Source: Candidula unifasciata (lineage: Eukaryota; Mollusca; Gastropoda; Stylommatophora; Geomitridae). From it: a stretch of DNA of 64,000 bases. The notes under the pieces are model-generated. The model did no database searches. It saw nothing but the letters and a program-made list of their open reading frames with translations, and was not told the origin of the DNA. Made by a program: the position numbers and the translations under genes. The stretch is from the NCBI GenBank assembly GCA_905116865.2, contig CAJHNH020004602.1, positions 694,494 through 758,493 on the forward strand, given 5' to 3'. Positions 62,646 to 64,000 of this stretch are shown piece after piece (the stretch's first letter is position 1; the number at the start of each line of letters is the position of its first letter).

Positions 62646-63305
62646 TCACTCCCCGCTTCTGCCCCGCAATGATGCCATTCAACATTAACCATTTATTACA
62701 TAAAGTCACAGCTATCGGGAAAAGGGGTGAGGTGGGGGGGGGGGGGGGTGTATGAATAATACTTCTATGGGACTGAAATACTTTAGTGACGATATAAAGC
62801 GAAAAGCTCCCTCATACAAACAAAGCATTATAAACTGAGCTCATCTGATAATCAAATTTTAAAATCTCATCCCCACGTTGAACCTCAAGTTACTTTATAA
62901 CCCAGCAGTGCCCTAATATAACATACAACATTACAGTGATTGTGGATTTCTCTCGTTTTATTCTCATCCCAGAGATGGTAACCCTACGGGACAACAATCG
63001 TGGATGAAAAACAGTGACCTGATAAGTGCGACCAAAGGTTGCCAGCTTTTTAAATGAGTAGTGTCAAAGTACACTGAACTAATACTGCTGATTGCCTGTA
63101 GGGCATTCATCTTTCCCTAGTAAACTGTCTTCTGTCTAGTTGACTACAGTAACATGTAGTTCCCTAGTCGAGATTACATTAGCTCATGCAATATGGTGTG
63201 TGGTGTGATGTGTGTGTGTGTGTTTTGTGTGTGTGAAGAAAATTTTAAGAAACCGCAATTAAATTTTAAATGATCACGTAAATCAGTAGTGAAAGAGAGT
63301 TAAAT
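62646..63305. other. No gene recognised
   Basis: A G run lies at about 62732-62749 and short TG-rich runs at about 63190-63235. No exon is seen. Confidence 0.4.
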
Positions 63306-63309
63306 TAGT

Positions 63310-63535
63310 TGCCTATGATTTTTACAGAACGTTCCAGAACCAACCCCAGTATTTTTGGCTGTCGCTGGTTTTCCAGACAAATTTTGCGTTAAGTAGTTTG
63401 TTACAGCTTTATAAACTTTCAGCTCTGGATACCTGTCGAAAAAAACACCGCAAGACGGTCTGCAGGTGGGATCAAACAACACGGCACGCGGGCATTTTGA
63501 AGCGCGTTCGCAATGCCTAAGCCACAGACGTTGAT
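63310..63535 (-). repeat. tRNA-derived SINE, family 2
   Basis: CAGAACGTTCCAGAACCAAC, AAGTAGTTTGTTACAGCTTT and GCGTTCGCAATGCCTAAGCC match the 47385 and 44925 copies. On the - strand the head reads GTGGCTTAGGCATTGCGAAC. Confidence 0.78.
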
Positions 63536-63856
63536 AGTAGTAAAATAACGCCTGCGAATCATCTTTTTATGACCAGTACAAACAATTTGGGATCTAACAG
63601 AAACGGCAAAGCTCATACTAGTTTGAGGGAAACAGCGCATTGCCTAGAGAAGAGGCGCGCTTACCAGCAGACATAAATATCGGTGACAACGGAAACACGG
63701 GCGGGGAAAGCTGCAAAGTTGCCCGAATGTGACCGCCGGTCCTGTGATTGGAGTTCTGCAAGTAACATAATGACTAGCTGTAATTCTGTTTATCTGTCTA
63801 CTGGCCTGTGTGTGTCTATGTATTAATGTATGTGTGTATGTATGTGTGTGTGTATA

Positions 63857-63887
<31 letters not shown>

Positions 63888-64000
63888 TTAAAATAATATG
63901 AAGTGTATATAAGCAAATAGTTTCAAAGATAATTTCTTTAATGATTAAGCAAATGCCTTTTGTTTTTGTTTAAATACAAAGATTTTGATTTCGGTGGTGT
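63536..64000. other. No gene recognised; TG-rich runs
   Basis: (TG)n with TATG variants lies at about 63808-63890. No gene is seen up to the window end. Confidence 0.4.

Overview
This window looks like nuclear DNA from an invertebrate animal, most likely a mollusc and probably a gastropod. The reasons are two genes with GT-AG introns, tRNA-derived SINEs, several LINE families with RNase H or restriction-like endonuclease ends, hAT- and piggyBac-type MITEs, and many long microsatellites. The species call is an inference. There are no operons, phage genes, CRISPR arrays or rRNA genes. All features were found by reading, so edges of repeats are approximate, usually within 10-30 bp.

Two host genes can be supported. 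(1) On the + strand, about 21.0-38.9 kb (possibly from 18.8 kb), there is a split gene for a secreted or surface protein. It has a very long Ser/Thr-rich mucin-like stalk (exons at 21643-22623 and 24261-26089), then a Ly6/uPAR (LU, three-finger) domain carried by three small exons (32076-32180, 37630-37736, 38761-38887), and a hydrophobic C-terminal tail typical of a GPI-anchor signal. All splice phases agree, and the three small exons together give the ten cysteines of a complete LU domain. This mucin-LU gene is the most interesting object here. Its introns hold a 1.5 kb compound microsatellite, a 0.6 kb GAA tract lying against a splice acceptor, a 0.5 kb CTAT tract, and several dead retrotransposons. 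(2) On the - strand, 53.0-55.1 kb, there is a two-exon gene of the DDIT4/REDD1 family (a stress-induced inhibitor of mTORC1 signalling), with a TATA box at 55352-55359 and a dimeric minisatellite just upstream.

Layout: 0-5 kb, remnants of an RNase H LINE (called LINE-A here), repeated twice in direct orientation, around a hairpin-rich tandem array. 7-11 kb, a nest of inverted fragments of a second RNase H LINE (LINE-B). 11-18 kb, intergenic DNA with SINEs, (TA)n, (AC)n, (GA)n and an 850 bp (TTC)n block. 18-39 kb, the mucin-LU gene. Its 26-32 kb intron carries an RTE-type LINE end (-) beside a decayed R2-like LINE (+), and its 32-37.6 kb intron carries a hAT-like element, a chimeric SINE, an RTE scrap and an RNase H LINE end. 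39-47.6 kb, LINE ends, a 540 bp GAA tract, SINEs including an inverted pair, and a 14 bp minisatellite. 48-53 kb, AT-rich DNA that may be DDIT4 3' UTR and flank, with a piggyBac-type MITE and a degenerate 32 bp minisatellite. 55.8-57.1 kb, the dimeric minisatellite, then a hAT MITE. 58-64 kb, dispersed repeats and nothing recognisable as a gene.

The two host genes show no functional link. The LINEs seen here are broken, and none appears able to move.
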